Source: Streptomyces narbonensis
Lineage (GTDB): Bacteria > Actinomycetota > Actinomycetes > Streptomycetales > Streptomycetaceae
Assembly (NCBI RefSeq): GCF_014649015.1
Contig: NZ_BMSF01000006.1
Span: 124,001 to 188,000 of the forward strand
Length of the DNA stretch: 64,000 bases
Direction of reading: 5' to 3'
Shown here: positions 53,081 to 61,693 of the stretch, piece by piece
How positions within the stretch are numbered: position 1 is the stretch's first letter
Layout of the letters: the number at the start of each line of letters is the position of its first letter
The notes under the pieces: model-generated
What the model was told of the DNA's origin: nothing
Database searches by the model: none
Seen by the model: the letters and a program-made list of their open reading frames with translations, nothing else
Made by a program: the position numbers and the translations under genes

Positions 53081-53118
53081 GCGGGAATCTCTCGGCTCCA
53101 GCCGGGCGAGCACTTCAA
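53081..53118 (+). ncRNA. Probable 3' end of an omega-RNA and right end of the element
   Basis: The bases after tnpB contain CTCGGCTCCAGCCGGGCGAG, which folds into a short stem-loop, then CACTTCAA. In TnpB elements the guide RNA ends here and its guide is the flanking sequence, which is the pflA codons TGC CAC AAC CCC and onward. Transcription is not proven and the 5' part of the RNA may be damaged. Confidence 0.45.
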
Positions 53119-53745
53119 TGCCACAACCCCGACACCTGGAGGATGCGCAGCGGCAAGCGCACCTCCGCCGACGACGTGATCGCCGAGGCGGCCAAGTACG
53201 TCCGCTTCATCTCCGCCTCCGGCGGCGGCGCCACCGTCTCCGGAGGCGAACCGCTCCTCCAGCCCGTCTTCACCGGTGAGCTGCTGCACCGGATGAAGCA
53301 CGAGCTCGGCCTCCACACGGCCCTCGACACCTCGGGCTTCCTCGGCGTCCGCGCCACCGACGCCCTGCTCCGCGACACCGACCTGGTCCTGCTCGACATC
53401 AAGTCCTCGGACCCGGACACCTATCAGAAGGTCACCGGCCGCCCGCTGCGGCCGACCCTGGACTTCGCCCGACGCCTCGCCGACCTCGGCCAGGAGGTCC
53501 ACGTCCGGTTCGTGCTCGTCCCGGGGCTCACCGACGACCCCGCCGACGTCGAGGGAGTCGCCGCCTTCGCCGCCGGTCTCGGCAACGTCACCCGCGTGGA
53601 CATCCTCCCCTTCCACAAGCTCGGCGAAGCCAAGTGGCAAGCACTCGCCAAGCCGTTCACCCTGCACGACACCCCCTCCCCGACGCCCGAGCAGGTCGCC
53701 GCGGCCCGCGAGGTCTTCCTCTCCCACGGCCTGCACGCCGTCTGA
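53119..53745 (+). pseudogene. pflA: pflA remnant (PFL-activating radical SAM enzyme), N-terminus lost
   Basis: A 208-residue remnant starting directly at the codon TGC of CHNPDTW, so only the last cysteine of the radical-SAM CxxxCxxC motif remains. It continues with TSADDVIAEA, the GGGATVSGGEPLLQP box, TALDTSGF, LLDIKSSDPDTY and VPGLTDDP, all typical of PflA, and ends normally at HGLHAV. About 30 to 45 N-terminal residues are missing. It cannot make the SAM radical cluster. Its sequence joins the right end of the element without extra bases. Confidence 0.9.
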
Positions 53746-53811
53746 GCGACGCCCTCACTCCGTAACCACACAAAACAGGAGAAAGGGCCCGTATGGCCTT
53801 ACCGTGGCGGC

Positions 53812-54963
53812 GTGACCGAGCCACCACAGACAGTCGAGCCGACGCCCGGGCCGGACGATCCGGCCGCCAGCGCCCTTGCCACGGGCGGTCCCACCACGGC
53901 AGAGCCCCCGGTCGCCGGGGCCCCGCCACAGAGCCCCGCCACCGTGCGCCGCCGCGCGGCCGTCGCGGGCACCGTCGTCTCCGTGCTCCTGATCCTCGCG
54001 ATCGTGTTCGGCAGCCGGCTGCTCCGCGACTTCGACTCGGCCCTCCTGCCGTACGCCGTCGCCACGGTCTTCCTCGCCTTCGGCGTCGCCTACCGGTACA
54101 CCGTCTGGGTCTCCGCCCCCGGCGCCCGCCGCCTCTTCCGCAAGGGCTGGGGCTCCTTCTTCTCCGTCGCGAACTTCCGCAGGGCGCCCACCGCGCTGCC
54201 GAAGATGATCGCCACCTACCTCGGCTTCCAGAAGTTCCTCGGCGCCCGCTCGCACGCCCGCTGGGCCGCCCATCAGCTCGTCTTCTGGGGCTGTCTGCTG
54301 GCCGCCGCGATCACCTTCCCCCTCACCTGGGGCTGGTTCACCTTCACCTCCTCCACCGGATCCGGGCCCGGCTACGAGATGCGGATCTGGGGCTTCAAGG
54401 TCATCGGCTTCGACGCGCTCAGCGTCCTCGGCTGGCTCATGTTCCACGGCCTCGACATCGCGGCCGTCCTCGTCATCGCCGGCGCCTCCTACTTCCTCTG
54501 GCGCCGCATGAAGGACCGCGGCGCCATCACCGGCCAGCGCTTCGCCTACGACCTGATGCCGCTCATCTGCCTGGTCGTCATCTCGGTGACGGGGCTCCTG
54601 CTGACCTTCTCGTCGATCTTCCTGCACGGCGGCGGCTACGAGTTCCTCGCCGTCCTCCACATGGTGTCCGTGGTCTTCACCCTCATCTACATCCCCTTCG
54701 GGAAGTTCTTCCACATCGTCCAGCGGCCCGCGGCCGTCGGCATGCAGCTCTTCAAGTACACCTCCCGCCGCGAGGACGAGTCCGTCCTCGCCTGCCGCCG
54801 CTGCCAGGAGCCCATCGACACCGCCCCCTACGTCGAGAACCTCCAGGGCACCATGCGCGACCTCGACCTGGGCTTCGACGAGTGGGCGCGGTACTGCCCC
54901 CGCTGCAAGCGCGTCCTCCGCGGCAACGCCTACCTCGACCACGTCAAGAAGGGTTTCAAGTGA
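53812..54963 (+). CDS. b-type-cytochrome-like membrane protein with C-terminal CxxC motifs
   Basis: A 383-residue membrane protein. After a Pro/Ala-rich head of about 40 residues come helices such as VVSVLLILAIVFGS, a second near FLAFGVAYRYTVWVSA, and several more with histidines (AAHQLVFWGC, GWLMFHGLDI, FLHGGG, LHMVSVVFTLIY, KFFHIVQR) that can bind heme. A cytoplasmic tail has CRRCQEP and CPRCKR (two CxxC pairs) and ends DHVKKGFK. It resembles the gamma subunit (NarI-like) group and lies upstream of the Mo enzyme with an overlap (GTGA). It would pass electrons between quinone and the Fe-S/Mo subunits. Confidence 0.7.
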   Translation: MTEPPQTVEPTPGPDDPAASALATGGPTTAEPPVAGAPPQSPATVRRRAAVAGTVVSVLLILAIVFGSRLLRDFDSALLPYAVATVFLAFGVAYRYTVWVSAPGARRLFRKGWGSFFSVANFRRAPTALPKMIATYLGFQKFLGARSHARWAAHQLVFWGCLLAAAITFPLTWGWFTFTSSTGSGPGYEMRIWGFKVIGFDALSVLGWLMFHGLDIAAVLVIAGASYFLWRRMKDRGAITGQRFAYDLMPLICLVVISVTGLLLTFSSIFLHGGGYEFLAVLHMVSVVFTLIYIPFGKFFHIVQRPAAVGMQLFKYTSRREDESVLACRRCQEPIDTAPYVENLQGTMRDLDLGFDEWARYCPRCKRVLRGNAYLDHVKKGFK

Positions 54964-57284
54964 CCGCGACCGACCCCGCGACCACCTCCGGGCAGCCGGT
55001 GCCGCTCGACCCCTCCCTCGCCCCGCCCGGCACCCGCGGCTTCCGCGACGCCGGCGGCATCCCGGCCGACCGCTGGCACGCCGACCAGAACGGCGAGACC
55101 CTCGTCCCCACCCACTGCTGCTTCTGCGGCGTCCAGTGCGGCATGTACCTCCGCGTCGACCGTGGCGGCAAGGTCTTCGGCGTCGAGCCCCGCAACCACG
55201 ACATCAACCGCATGCGGCTCTGCCCCAAGGGCATCAACGCCTACCAGCAGGTCAACCACCCCGACCGGCTCACCGCACCCCTCATGCGCAGGAACCGCGA
55301 CGAGGAGTTCCGCGAGGTCAGCTGGGACGAGGCCCTCGACCACACCGTCGCCGAGATCCGCCGCATCCAGGCCGAGTACGGCAACGACGCCTTCGGGCTC
55401 CTCGGCGGCGCCAGCCTCTACTCCGAGAAGACCTACCTCGTCGGCAAGTTCGCCCGCGTCGCCCTCAAGACCAAGCACGTCGACTACAACGGCCGCCTCT
55501 GCATGGTCTCCGCCGCCGGAGCCAACAAGCTCGCCTTCGGCATCGACCGCGCCGGCAACCCCTTCTCCGACATCCTCCTCACCGACTGCCTCCTCATCGC
55601 CGGCTCCAACGTCGGCGAGTGCTTCCCGGTCATGACCCAGTACCTGTGGGGAGCCCGCGACCGGGGCGCCACCCTCATCGTCGTCGACCCCCGCGAGACG
55701 GCCATCGCCCGCACCGCCGACGTCCACGTCGCACTCAAGCCCGGCACGGACTCCGCCTTCTTCAACGCCGTCCTCCACGTCGTCGTCGCCGAGGGCCTCA
55801 CCGACGAGGCCTACCTCGCCGCCCACACCACCGGCTGGGCCGAGGTCAGGAAGACGGTCGCCGACTACCCGCCCTCCCGCGCCGCCACGATCTGCGGCGT
55901 CCCCGAGGAGCAGATCGTCCAGGTCGCCCGCATGTTCGCCGGCGCCGGCAAGGCCATGGCCTGGCACGCCCGGGGGGTCGAGCACCACTCCCAGGGCGTC
56001 GAGAACTGCCTCTCGATCATCAACCTCTGCGTCGCCACCGGGAACATCGGCAAGCCCGGCGCCGGCTACGGCACCATCACCGGCCAGGGCAACGGCCAGG
56101 GCGGCCGCGAGCACGGCCAGAAGTCCGACCTGCTGCCCGGCGGCCGCTCCATCGCCAACCCCGAGCACCGCCGCCAGATCTGCGAGATCTGGGGTATCGA
56201 CGAGGCCGAACTCCCGCTCGCCGGAACCTCCATGATGGAGATGGTCTGGCAGATGCAACGCCAGGAGATCCGCGGTCTCGTCGGCATCTGCAACAACCCC
56301 TTCGTCTCCCTCCCGAACTACGCCACCGTCAAGGACGGCTACGACACCCTCGAGTTCCACGCCCAGTTCGACTTCTTCCTCTCCGAGACCGCCGCCAACG
56401 CCCACGTCGTCTTCCCCGTCACCGTCTGGGCCGAGGACGAAGGCGTCATGGCCAACGCCGAGGCCCGGGTCGTCAAGCACAACAAGGCCCAGGAACCCCC
56501 CGCCGGGGTCCGCACCGACACCTGGGTCATGTGCGAGCTCGCCCGACGGCTCGGCGCGGGCGACAAGTTCGACTTCCCGGACTCCCGCTCCGTCTTCGAG
56601 GAGCTCCGCATCGCCTCCGCCGGCACGGTCAACGACTACTACGGCATCACCTACGAACGCCTGGAGGAGACCGGCGGCATCGCCTGGCCCTGCCCCACCA
56701 CGGAGCACCCCGGCACCCCCCGCCTCTTCGAGGACGGGAGGACCTACCACGCCGACGGCACCATCCACATGCAGGTCGTCGAGTGGCACCCGCCCATGGA
56801 CCCGTACAGCGAGGAGTACCCCCTCTCGCTCACCACCGGCCGGACCGTCGCCCACTTCCTCTCCGGGAACCAGACCCGCCGGCTCGGCGCCCTCGTCGAA
56901 CAGACCCCCCGCCCCTGGGTCGAGGTCCACCCCTCCCACGGCTTCCGCAACGGCGACCCCGTCCGGGTCGTCACCCGCCGCGGCAGCGAGGTCTTCCCCG
57001 CCCTCGTCACCGAGGCCATCCGCCCGGACACCGTCTTCGTCCCCTACCACTGGCCCGTCCCCACCGCGGCCAACGCCCTCACCATCGACGCCCTCGACCC
57101 ACGCTCCAAGATCCCGGAGTACAAGGTCTGCGCCGCCCGCATCGAGGCCGCGGAACGCGTCGACGAGGTCCCCGCACCGCCCACCGCCCCCGGGCACCAG
57201 GCCTACCCGGAGACCCAGGTCTCCCGGCTCGACCCGCTGCCCCCGACCTCCCCCCAGGGCCGCGGCACCGCGGAGAGGAGCTGA
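54960..57284 (+). CDS. Molybdopterin oxidoreductase (formate dehydrogenase/nitrate reductase-like)
   Basis: A 774-residue Mo-bisMGD enzyme. The N-terminus has the 4Fe-4S motif THCCFCGVQCGMYL and LCPKGINAY. The Mo site is probably the Cys in NGRLCMVSAAGANK. Further pieces are DCLLIAGSNVGECFP, VVDPRETAIARTAD, GNIGKPGAGYGTITGQGN, and a C-terminal domain with SLTTGRTVAHF and FVPYHWP. The Cys ligand is seen in formate dehydrogenases and in periplasmic or assimilatory nitrate reductases, so the substrate stays open. GTG 54960 overlaps the stop of the membrane protein. Confidence 0.82.
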   Translation: MTATDPATTSGQPVPLDPSLAPPGTRGFRDAGGIPADRWHADQNGETLVPTHCCFCGVQCGMYLRVDRGGKVFGVEPRNHDINRMRLCPKGINAYQQVNHPDRLTAPLMRRNRDEEFREVSWDEALDHTVAEIRRIQAEYGNDAFGLLGGASLYSEKTYLVGKFARVALKTKHVDYNGRLCMVSAAGANKLAFGIDRAGNPFSDILLTDCLLIAGSNVGECFPVMTQYLWGARDRGATLIVVDPRETAIARTADVHVALKPGTDSAFFNAVLHVVVAEGLTDEAYLAAHTTGWAEVRKTVADYPPSRAATICGVPEEQIVQVARMFAGAGKAMAWHARGVEHHSQGVENCLSIINLCVATGNIGKPGAGYGTITGQGNGQGGREHGQKSDLLPGGRSIANPEHRRQICEIWGIDEAELPLAGTSMMEMVWQMQRQEIRGLVGICNNPFVSLPNYATVKDGYDTLEFHAQFDFFLSETAANAHVVFPVTVWAEDEGVMANAEARVVKHNKAQEPPAGVRTDTWVMCELARRLGAGDKFDFPDSRSVFEELRIASAGTVNDYYGITYERLEETGGIAWPCPTTEHPGTPRLFEDGRTYHADGTIHMQVVEWHPPMDPYSEEYPLSLTTGRTVAHFLSGNQTRRLGALVEQTPRPWVEVHPSHGFRNGDPVRVVTRRGSEVFPALVTEAIRPDTVFVPYHWPVPTAANALTIDALDPRSKIPEYKVCAARIEAAERVDEVPAPPTAPGHQAYPETQVSRLDPLPPTSPQGRGTAERS

Positions 57285-57291
57285 CCCGCAC

Positions 57292-57891
57292 ATGATGGGC
57301 CGCACGATCTTCATCGACCCGGGCCGCTGCATCGGCTGCCAGGCCTGCGTCTCCGCCTGCCGCGAATGCGACTCCCACCGCGGCAAGTCGATGATCCACC
57401 TCGACTACCCCGACGAGGGCCACTCCGTCGCCTCCCTCCCCACCGTCTGCATGCACTGCGAGGACCCCGTCGCCCCCTGCGCCGAGGTCTGCCCCGCCGA
57501 CGCGATCCTCGTCACCGCCGACGGCGTCGTACAGCAGGCCGACACCACCCGCTGCATCGGCTGTGCCAACTGCGTCAACGCCTGCCCCTTCGGCGTCCCC
57601 AAGATCGACCTCCAGGCGAAGCTCCAGATGAAGTGCAACCTCTGCTACGACCGCACCGCCTACGGCCTCGCCCCCATGTGCGCCACCGTCTGCCCCACCG
57701 GCGCCCTCTTCTACGGAACCCTCGAAGAGCTCCAGGCCGAACGCCCCGGCGTACAGGTCGCCGACTCCTTCACCTTCGGCACGACCACCGTCACCACCGG
57801 CGTCGCCATGGTGGTCCCCGCCGACAAGGTCCAGTGGCCGGTGCCGGGCGGCCTGCCCGTCGTCGAGATCAACGGAAGGGACGTCCGATGA
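57292..57891 (+). CDS. Ferredoxin-type electron-transfer subunit with four 4Fe-4S motifs
   Basis: A 199-residue iron-sulfur protein. Cys clusters are CIGCQACVSACREC, CMHCEDPVAPCAEVCP, CIGCANCVNACP and CNLCYDR/CATVCP, enough for four 4Fe-4S clusters in the HycB/FdhB/NrfC style. It would carry electrons between the Mo enzyme and the membrane subunit or the Rieske protein. It starts ATG 57292 after GAGAGGAG and overlaps the next gene by four bases. Confidence 0.9.
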   Translation: MMGRTIFIDPGRCIGCQACVSACRECDSHRGKSMIHLDYPDEGHSVASLPTVCMHCEDPVAPCAEVCPADAILVTADGVVQQADTTRCIGCANCVNACPFGVPKIDLQAKLQMKCNLCYDRTAYGLAPMCATVCPTGALFYGTLEELQAERPGVQVADSFTFGTTTVTTGVAMVVPADKVQWPVPGGLPVVEINGRDVR

Positions 57892-58547
57892 GCGTCACCG
57901 ACCCCCAGCCACCCGCGCCGGACCCCCGTGCCGACGCGGCGCAGGAGGCGCTGCGCGACCGGATCGCCGCCGACTCCCTCACCACCCGACGCGACTACCT
58001 GCGGATCGTCGCCACCGTCTCCGGCGGCCTGGCCGTCGGCGGCGTCGCCGTCGCCTCCGGCATCCTGCACCGACACGGCGACAGCGAAGGCGCCCCCGAG
58101 CCCAAGAAGGTCGCCGACCGGATCGAACCGGGGGAGTCGCTCGCCTTCCGCTACCCGGGCGACGAGGACCGGGCCATCGCCGTCCGCATGGACGACGGCA
58201 CCCTCGCCGGCTACTCCGCCGTCTGCACCCACCTCGCCTGCGCCGTGCTGTGGCGCAAGGAGCGGGGGAGCGAAGGAGAGCTGTACTGCCCCTGCCACGA
58301 GGGGATCTTCGACGCCCGCACGGGAGAGGTCACCGCCGGCCCGCCGCCGAGGGGGCTGCCGAAGGTGATCCTCATCGAGCAGGTCGACGGCAGCGTCTGG
58401 GCGATCGGTACGGCCCGCTCGGGCGAGAGCCTCGTCGAGGGCTTCTGCCGCCAGAACGGCGACGACCGCCCCGGCTGCCCCGGCTTCGGCGCGGGAGGCC
58501 CGGCCGGCCCGGCCCCGAAGACGGCCGAGAGGAGTGAGCGGACATGA
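57888..58547 (+). CDS. Rieske 2Fe-2S protein, probable Tat substrate
   Basis: A 219-residue Rieske protein. The N-terminus has TTRRDYLRI, a twin-arginine motif, then a hydrophobic segment with GGLAVGGVAVASG. The 2Fe-2S motifs are CTHLAC and CPCHEGIF. A Gly/Pro-rich tail has two extra Cys. As the fourth gene of the module it would be an outer electron acceptor or donor, held by its Tat anchor. It overlaps genes on both sides by ATGA. Confidence 0.88.
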   Translation: MSVTDPQPPAPDPRADAAQEALRDRIAADSLTTRRDYLRIVATVSGGLAVGGVAVASGILHRHGDSEGAPEPKKVADRIEPGESLAFRYPGDEDRAIAVRMDDGTLAGYSAVCTHLACAVLWRKERGSEGELYCPCHEGIFDARTGEVTAGPPPRGLPKVILIEQVDGSVWAIGTARSGESLVEGFCRQNGDDRPGCPGFGAGGPAGPAPKTAERSERT

Positions 58548-58960
58548 GCGAGACCCCGTTCCCGAGGGACCCCGGGGCGCCGGAGGCAGCGGGGGCGGCG
58601 CCGGAGCCGCCCAGGCCGCCCGCGTACACCCCCGGCAGCGCCCAGCCGCGCCTGAACCGGCCGGTGCACGAGCGCTACCCGCAGATCCGGCCCACCAGCG
58701 GCTACGGCGACCCCCGGATCCGGCACACCGGACCGGGCCCCGGAGCCGGTACGGAGCAGGAGCCGGAGCGCTCCTCGAAGCTGTCCGCCCGTCTCACGCT
58801 GGCGCTCACGGTCGTCATCGGCCAGCTCTGGGGGCTGACGATCGTGGTGGACGAGTGGATGGCGGGCGACACCGGCACCGCCTGGTGGGGTGCCGGCTTC
58901 CTCGTCCTGTCGTTCCTGGTCGTGCTCGGCATCTGGCTCGTCGACCCGAAGGACCGCTGA
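58544..58960 (+). CDS. Small two-helix membrane protein of the Mo module
   Basis: A 138-residue protein. The first about 80 residues are Pro/Gly/Arg-rich and cytoplasmic. They are followed by two membrane helices (LALTVVIGQLWGLTIVV and GFLVLSFLVVLGIWLV) and a short DPKDR tail. It overlaps the Rieske stop, so it is the last gene of the operon. I do not know the family. It may be an assembly or anchor subunit. Confidence 0.7.
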   Translation: MSETPFPRDPGAPEAAGAAPEPPRPPAYTPGSAQPRLNRPVHERYPQIRPTSGYGDPRIRHTGPGPGAGTEQEPERSSKLSARLTLALTVVIGQLWGLTIVVDEWMAGDTGTAWWGAGFLVLSFLVVLGIWLVDPKDR

Positions 58961-59063
58961 GCCGACCTCCGCTGATCAGAGCGGTAGGAGGAGCGGTAAG
59001 AGGAGCGGTGAGGAGCGGTAAGAGGAGGGGTACGGGGCGGGGGGAGCGGCGTACCCTGAAGGT

Positions 59064-59282
59064 ATGAGCACCGCCCCCGCCCACGGACCGCGAGACGCGA
59101 AGCGACCCGGCTCCCGACCCCATTCCGAGAACGCACCGAAGCCGGTACTCGTCTTCGACGATCCGCTGGACCAGCAGTCCGCGGACGACACGGACCGCGG
59201 GTGGGGAGAGCGGCCTCAGGGCGGCGACAGCGCCGCCGATCTCGCGCGCTTCCTCGACGAGAAGCCGCCGCACCACCTCTGA
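59064..59282 (+). CDS. Small hydrophilic Streptomyces protein
   Basis: A 72-residue acidic protein: MSTAPAHGPRDAKRPG, then PVLVFDDPLDQQSADDTDRG and a helical end AADLARFLDEKPPHHL. I do not recognise a function. GAAGG lies before the ATG. Upstream (58977-59036) is a stretch of GAGGAGCGGTAA repeats. It is convergent with mscL. Confidence 0.6.
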   Translation: MSTAPAHGPRDAKRPGSRPHSENAPKPVLVFDDPLDQQSADDTDRGWGERPQGGDSAADLARFLDEKPPHHL

Positions 59283-59301
59283 TCCCGGCGCGCTCCGCCG
59301 G

Positions 59302-59853
59302 TCAGGAGGTGGGGTGCGTCCCCGTGCCACCGCCGGTGCTCGAACCGGTGCCCGGACCGGTGCCGGAACCGGTGGTGCCCGCACCCGCGCCCGTCCCCGT
59401 GGAGGGCCCGCGCTGGGCCACGAGGTGGTCGCGGATCTCCTTGAGCACCTCCAGCTCGCTGATCTCCATGGTCTCCGCGACGCCTTCCTTCGCCTTGTCG
59501 TGCGCGGCCCGCTTGGCGAGGATCTTGGCCATCGGCAGGACCATCAGGAAGTAGACGACGCCCGCGGTGATCAGGAAGCTCAGCATCGCGCTGAGGACCA
59601 GGCCCCACTGGAGCTGGACGCCCTGCACCTCGCCGTTGACCACCGCGCAGCTGCCCTTGATGCAGGACGAGTAGCTCTCCAGGTCCTTCGTGCCGAAGGC
59701 ACCGACGACCGGGTTGATGATGCCCTTGACGACCGAGTTCACGATGTTGGTGAACGCGGCGCCGATCACGACCGCGACCGCCAGGTCGATCACGTTGCCA
59801 CGCATCAGGAAGGCCTTGAAGCCTCCGAGCAAGCTTTCCTTCTTCTCGGCCAC
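59302..59853 (-). CDS. mscL: MscL, large-conductance mechanosensitive channel
   Basis: A 183-residue channel that opens under osmotic shock. FLMRGNVIDLAVAVVIGAAF is the MscL first helix; the second is LSFLITAGVVYFLMVLP with the periplasmic loop between. The long C-terminal tail is Gly/Thr/Ser-rich (GSGTGPGTGSSTGGGTG). I chose the GTG at 59853 (VAEKKESLLGGFKAF), with AAAGG seven bases upstream; the 15 residues encoded before it are not MscL-like. Confidence 0.93.
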   Translation of the reverse strand: MAEKKESLLGGFKAFLMRGNVIDLAVAVVIGAAFTNIVNSVVKGIINPVVGAFGTKDLESYSSCIKGSCAVVNGEVQGVQLQWGLVLSAMLSFLITAGVVYFLMVLPMAKILAKRAAHDKAKEGVAETMEISELEVLKEIRDHLVAQRGPSTGTGAGAGTTGSGTGPGTGSSTGGGTGTHPTS

Positions 59854-59970
59854 CAAGGTGCCTTTCGTTCTCGTCATGTGTGCTGTGTGCGGAGCCATTA
59901 CGCCGTGAACGGCGCAGAGGCGTCCAATCCGTACACACGGACCGGTGACTTGACAGGCAGTCAGTGCGAA

Positions 59971-60597
59971 TCAGCACACCGTCACCGCCAGTTGGGACGT
60001 GACACCGGCGCCCGCCAGCGCGGCCGCCGTCGACCGCGGCACGGACAGGACGACGAGTGCCCCTCCGTCCGAACGAGTCTCGCCCGAGCGCGGAACTTCG
60101 GCCACTCGGGCGCCCGTCGCGACCACGCGGGCCTCACCGCCGCCGCCCATCGGGGAGTTGGGTGCGGCGATCACGTCGACCCGGTCGCCGGCGCGCAGTA
60201 GCCGCACCGTCTCGGCGTCGGCGATCCGCACCGGCGCGGACACCAGCCGGACCGCGACGGCGGCGGGCGGTCGCGCGCGGGGCGTCACGGTGGTGGCGCC
60301 GGAAGGCGCTGTGTCCGACCCCGGCCCCGAGCCGGCCCCTGACCCCGCGACGGTCAGCGCGGCCACCGTCAGCGCGAGCAGCACGACCGGCGCCCGCCGC
60401 CCCCGCCGCAGCGCCCGGAACGGCCCGCGTCGTGGGCCCCGACCCCGTACCGGCTCGAAGTCCGGCACGACGCACGGCCCCGGCACGGAGGAAGCCGAGA
60501 AGGGCGGGAGGGAGGGAAGGGAGGGCGAGGGGAGAAGGGGAGAAGGAAGGAGGGGAGAGGGAAGGAGGGGAGAAGGGGGCGTGCCGGTCGTCGTCAT
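59971..60597 (-). CDS. SAF-domain membrane protein (CpaB/RcpC-like)
   Basis: A 208-residue protein that starts MTTTGTPPSP at 60597. It has a Leu/Pro-rich repeat head (LLPSPLLPSP), one membrane segment (VVLLALTVAALTVAGSG), then an SAF domain with AVRLVSAPVRIADAE and VDVIAAPN. SAF domains in this setting are found in Flp-pilus assembly (CpaB/RcpC). No other pilus genes are in the window. The start upstream at 60738 lacks a ribosome site and was rejected. Confidence 0.72.
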   Translation of the reverse strand: MTTTGTPPSPLLPSPLLPSPLLPSPSLPSLPPFSASSVPGPCVVPDFEPVRGRGPRRGPFRALRRGRRAPVVLLALTVAALTVAGSGAGSGPGSDTAPSGATTVTPRARPPAAVAVRLVSAPVRIADAETVRLLRAGDRVDVIAAPNSPMGGGGEARVVATGARVAEVPRSGETRSDGGALVVLSVPRSTAAALAGAGVTSQLAVTVC

Positions 60598-60765
60598 CGC
60601 GGGTACCGCCTGTCCTGGTCGGGAGATCGGGAGATCGGGGGATCGGGGGAAGAGCCACGCCCACTCTCCCGGCCCCGCCACATCCCCGCTCCGGCCTGGG
60701 GACCACCCGCCGACTGTGGACAACTCCCTCACCCGCAAGGGCGGTTTGAGCAGCCCGCGGGACCT

Positions 60766-61611
60766 CTACGGCAGCTCGATCCCCAGCTTCCAGCCGTCGT
60801 GCGCGTGCGTGCACAGGCAGTCCCGGTCGGCCGTCGCCGGGAGGGTGCCCACCGCGTCGAACAGCACGTCCCGCAGCCGTCCCACGTTCTCCCCGAAGAC
60901 CCGCATCACCTCGGTGTGCGAGACGCCCTCGCCCGTCTCGGCGCCCGCGTCCAGGTCCGTGACCAGCGCGAGCGAGGTGTAGCAGAGGCCCAGCTCGCGG
61001 GCGAGGACCGCCTCGGGGTGCCCCGTCATCCCGACGACCGACCAGCCGGCGGCGGCGTGCCACCGCGACTCGGCCCGGGTGGAGAAGCGGGGCCCTTCGA
61101 CCACGACCATCGTGCCGCCGTCCACCGGCTCCCAGCCCCGCCCCCGGGCGGCCTTGACCGCGACCCGGCGCCCGTCGGGGCAGTACGGGTCGGCGAAGGT
61201 CACGTGGACGACGTTCGGTACGGCTCCGTCGGCCCGCGGCTCCCCGTCGAAGTACGTCTGCGCCCGGGTCTTCGTCCGGTCGACGAGCTGGTCCGGCACG
61301 ACGAGGGTGCCCGGGCCGTACTCCTCGCGGAGCCCGCCGACGGCGCAGGGCCCGAGGACCTGCCGGACGCCCACGGAGCGCAGCGCCCAGAGGTTGGCGC
61401 GGTAGTTGATCCGGTGCGGAGGGACGGTGTGGCCGCGGCCGTGACGGGGGAGGAAGGCGACCCGTCGGCCGGCGATCTCGCCGAGGAAGAGGGAGTCACT
61501 CGGGCTGCCGTACGGGGTGTCCACGGACACCTCCGTGACGTCCTCCAGGAAGGAGTAGAAGCCGGAGCCGCCGATCACACCGATGTCCGCGTACGCATCA
61601 TGGGTCGCCAT
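60766..61611 (-). CDS. mtnP: S-methyl-5'-thioadenosine phosphorylase
   Basis: A 281-residue phosphorylase that splits methylthioadenosine into adenine and methylthioribose-1-phosphate for methionine salvage. Motifs: IGVIGGSGFYSF at the start (phosphate site GGSG), LPRHGRGHTVPPHRINYRAN, VVVEGPRFSTRAES and GMTGHPEAVLARE, VTDLDAG. I chose ATG 61611; the GTG at 61620 has no better signal. A strong palindromic terminator lies upstream, ending the fmdB transcript. Confidence 0.92.
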   Translation of the reverse strand: MATHDAYADIGVIGGSGFYSFLEDVTEVSVDTPYGSPSDSLFLGEIAGRRVAFLPRHGRGHTVPPHRINYRANLWALRSVGVRQVLGPCAVGGLREEYGPGTLVVPDQLVDRTKTRAQTYFDGEPRADGAVPNVVHVTFADPYCPDGRRVAVKAARGRGWEPVDGGTMVVVEGPRFSTRAESRWHAAAGWSVVGMTGHPEAVLARELGLCYTSLALVTDLDAGAETGEGVSHTEVMRVFGENVGRLRDVLFDAVGTLPATADRDCLCTHAHDGWKLGIELP

Positions 61612-61643
61612 GACGGTCACCCTACGGGCGGGGTGGGGAAACG

Positions 61644-61681
61644 CCGAGGGCCCCGTCGCCGTGCGGCGACGGGGCCCTCGG
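61644..61681. terminator. Long perfect hairpin between fmdB and mtnP
   Basis: CCGAGGGCCCCGTCGCCG (61644-61661) and its exact inverse (61664-61681) around the two bases TG. It ends leftward transcription from fmdB. Confidence 0.85.
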
Positions 61682-61693
61682 TGAGGAACCGGA

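Larger units (their letters stand above)
52108..53118. mobile_element. Scrambled IS200/IS605-type element (TnpA and TnpB remnants)
   Basis: About 1 kb between pflB and pflA remnants. The left edge holds a hairpin with CCGCC-TATC-GGGGCGG (about 52125-52140), similar to an IS605 left end. Inside are an inverted TnpA/TnpB hybrid fragment on the minus strand and the C-terminal part of TnpB on the plus strand. The right edge is GAGCACTTCAA at 53108-53118, the usual kind of end in Streptomyces elements of this group, and it is followed directly by pflA sequence. The element cannot move by itself. Confidence 0.8.

Noticed and set aside
54930..57386. 818-codon leftward frame opposite the Mo enzyme
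   Set aside because: Val/Asp/Gly-rich shadow of the rightward Mo-enzyme frame, which has all family motifs.
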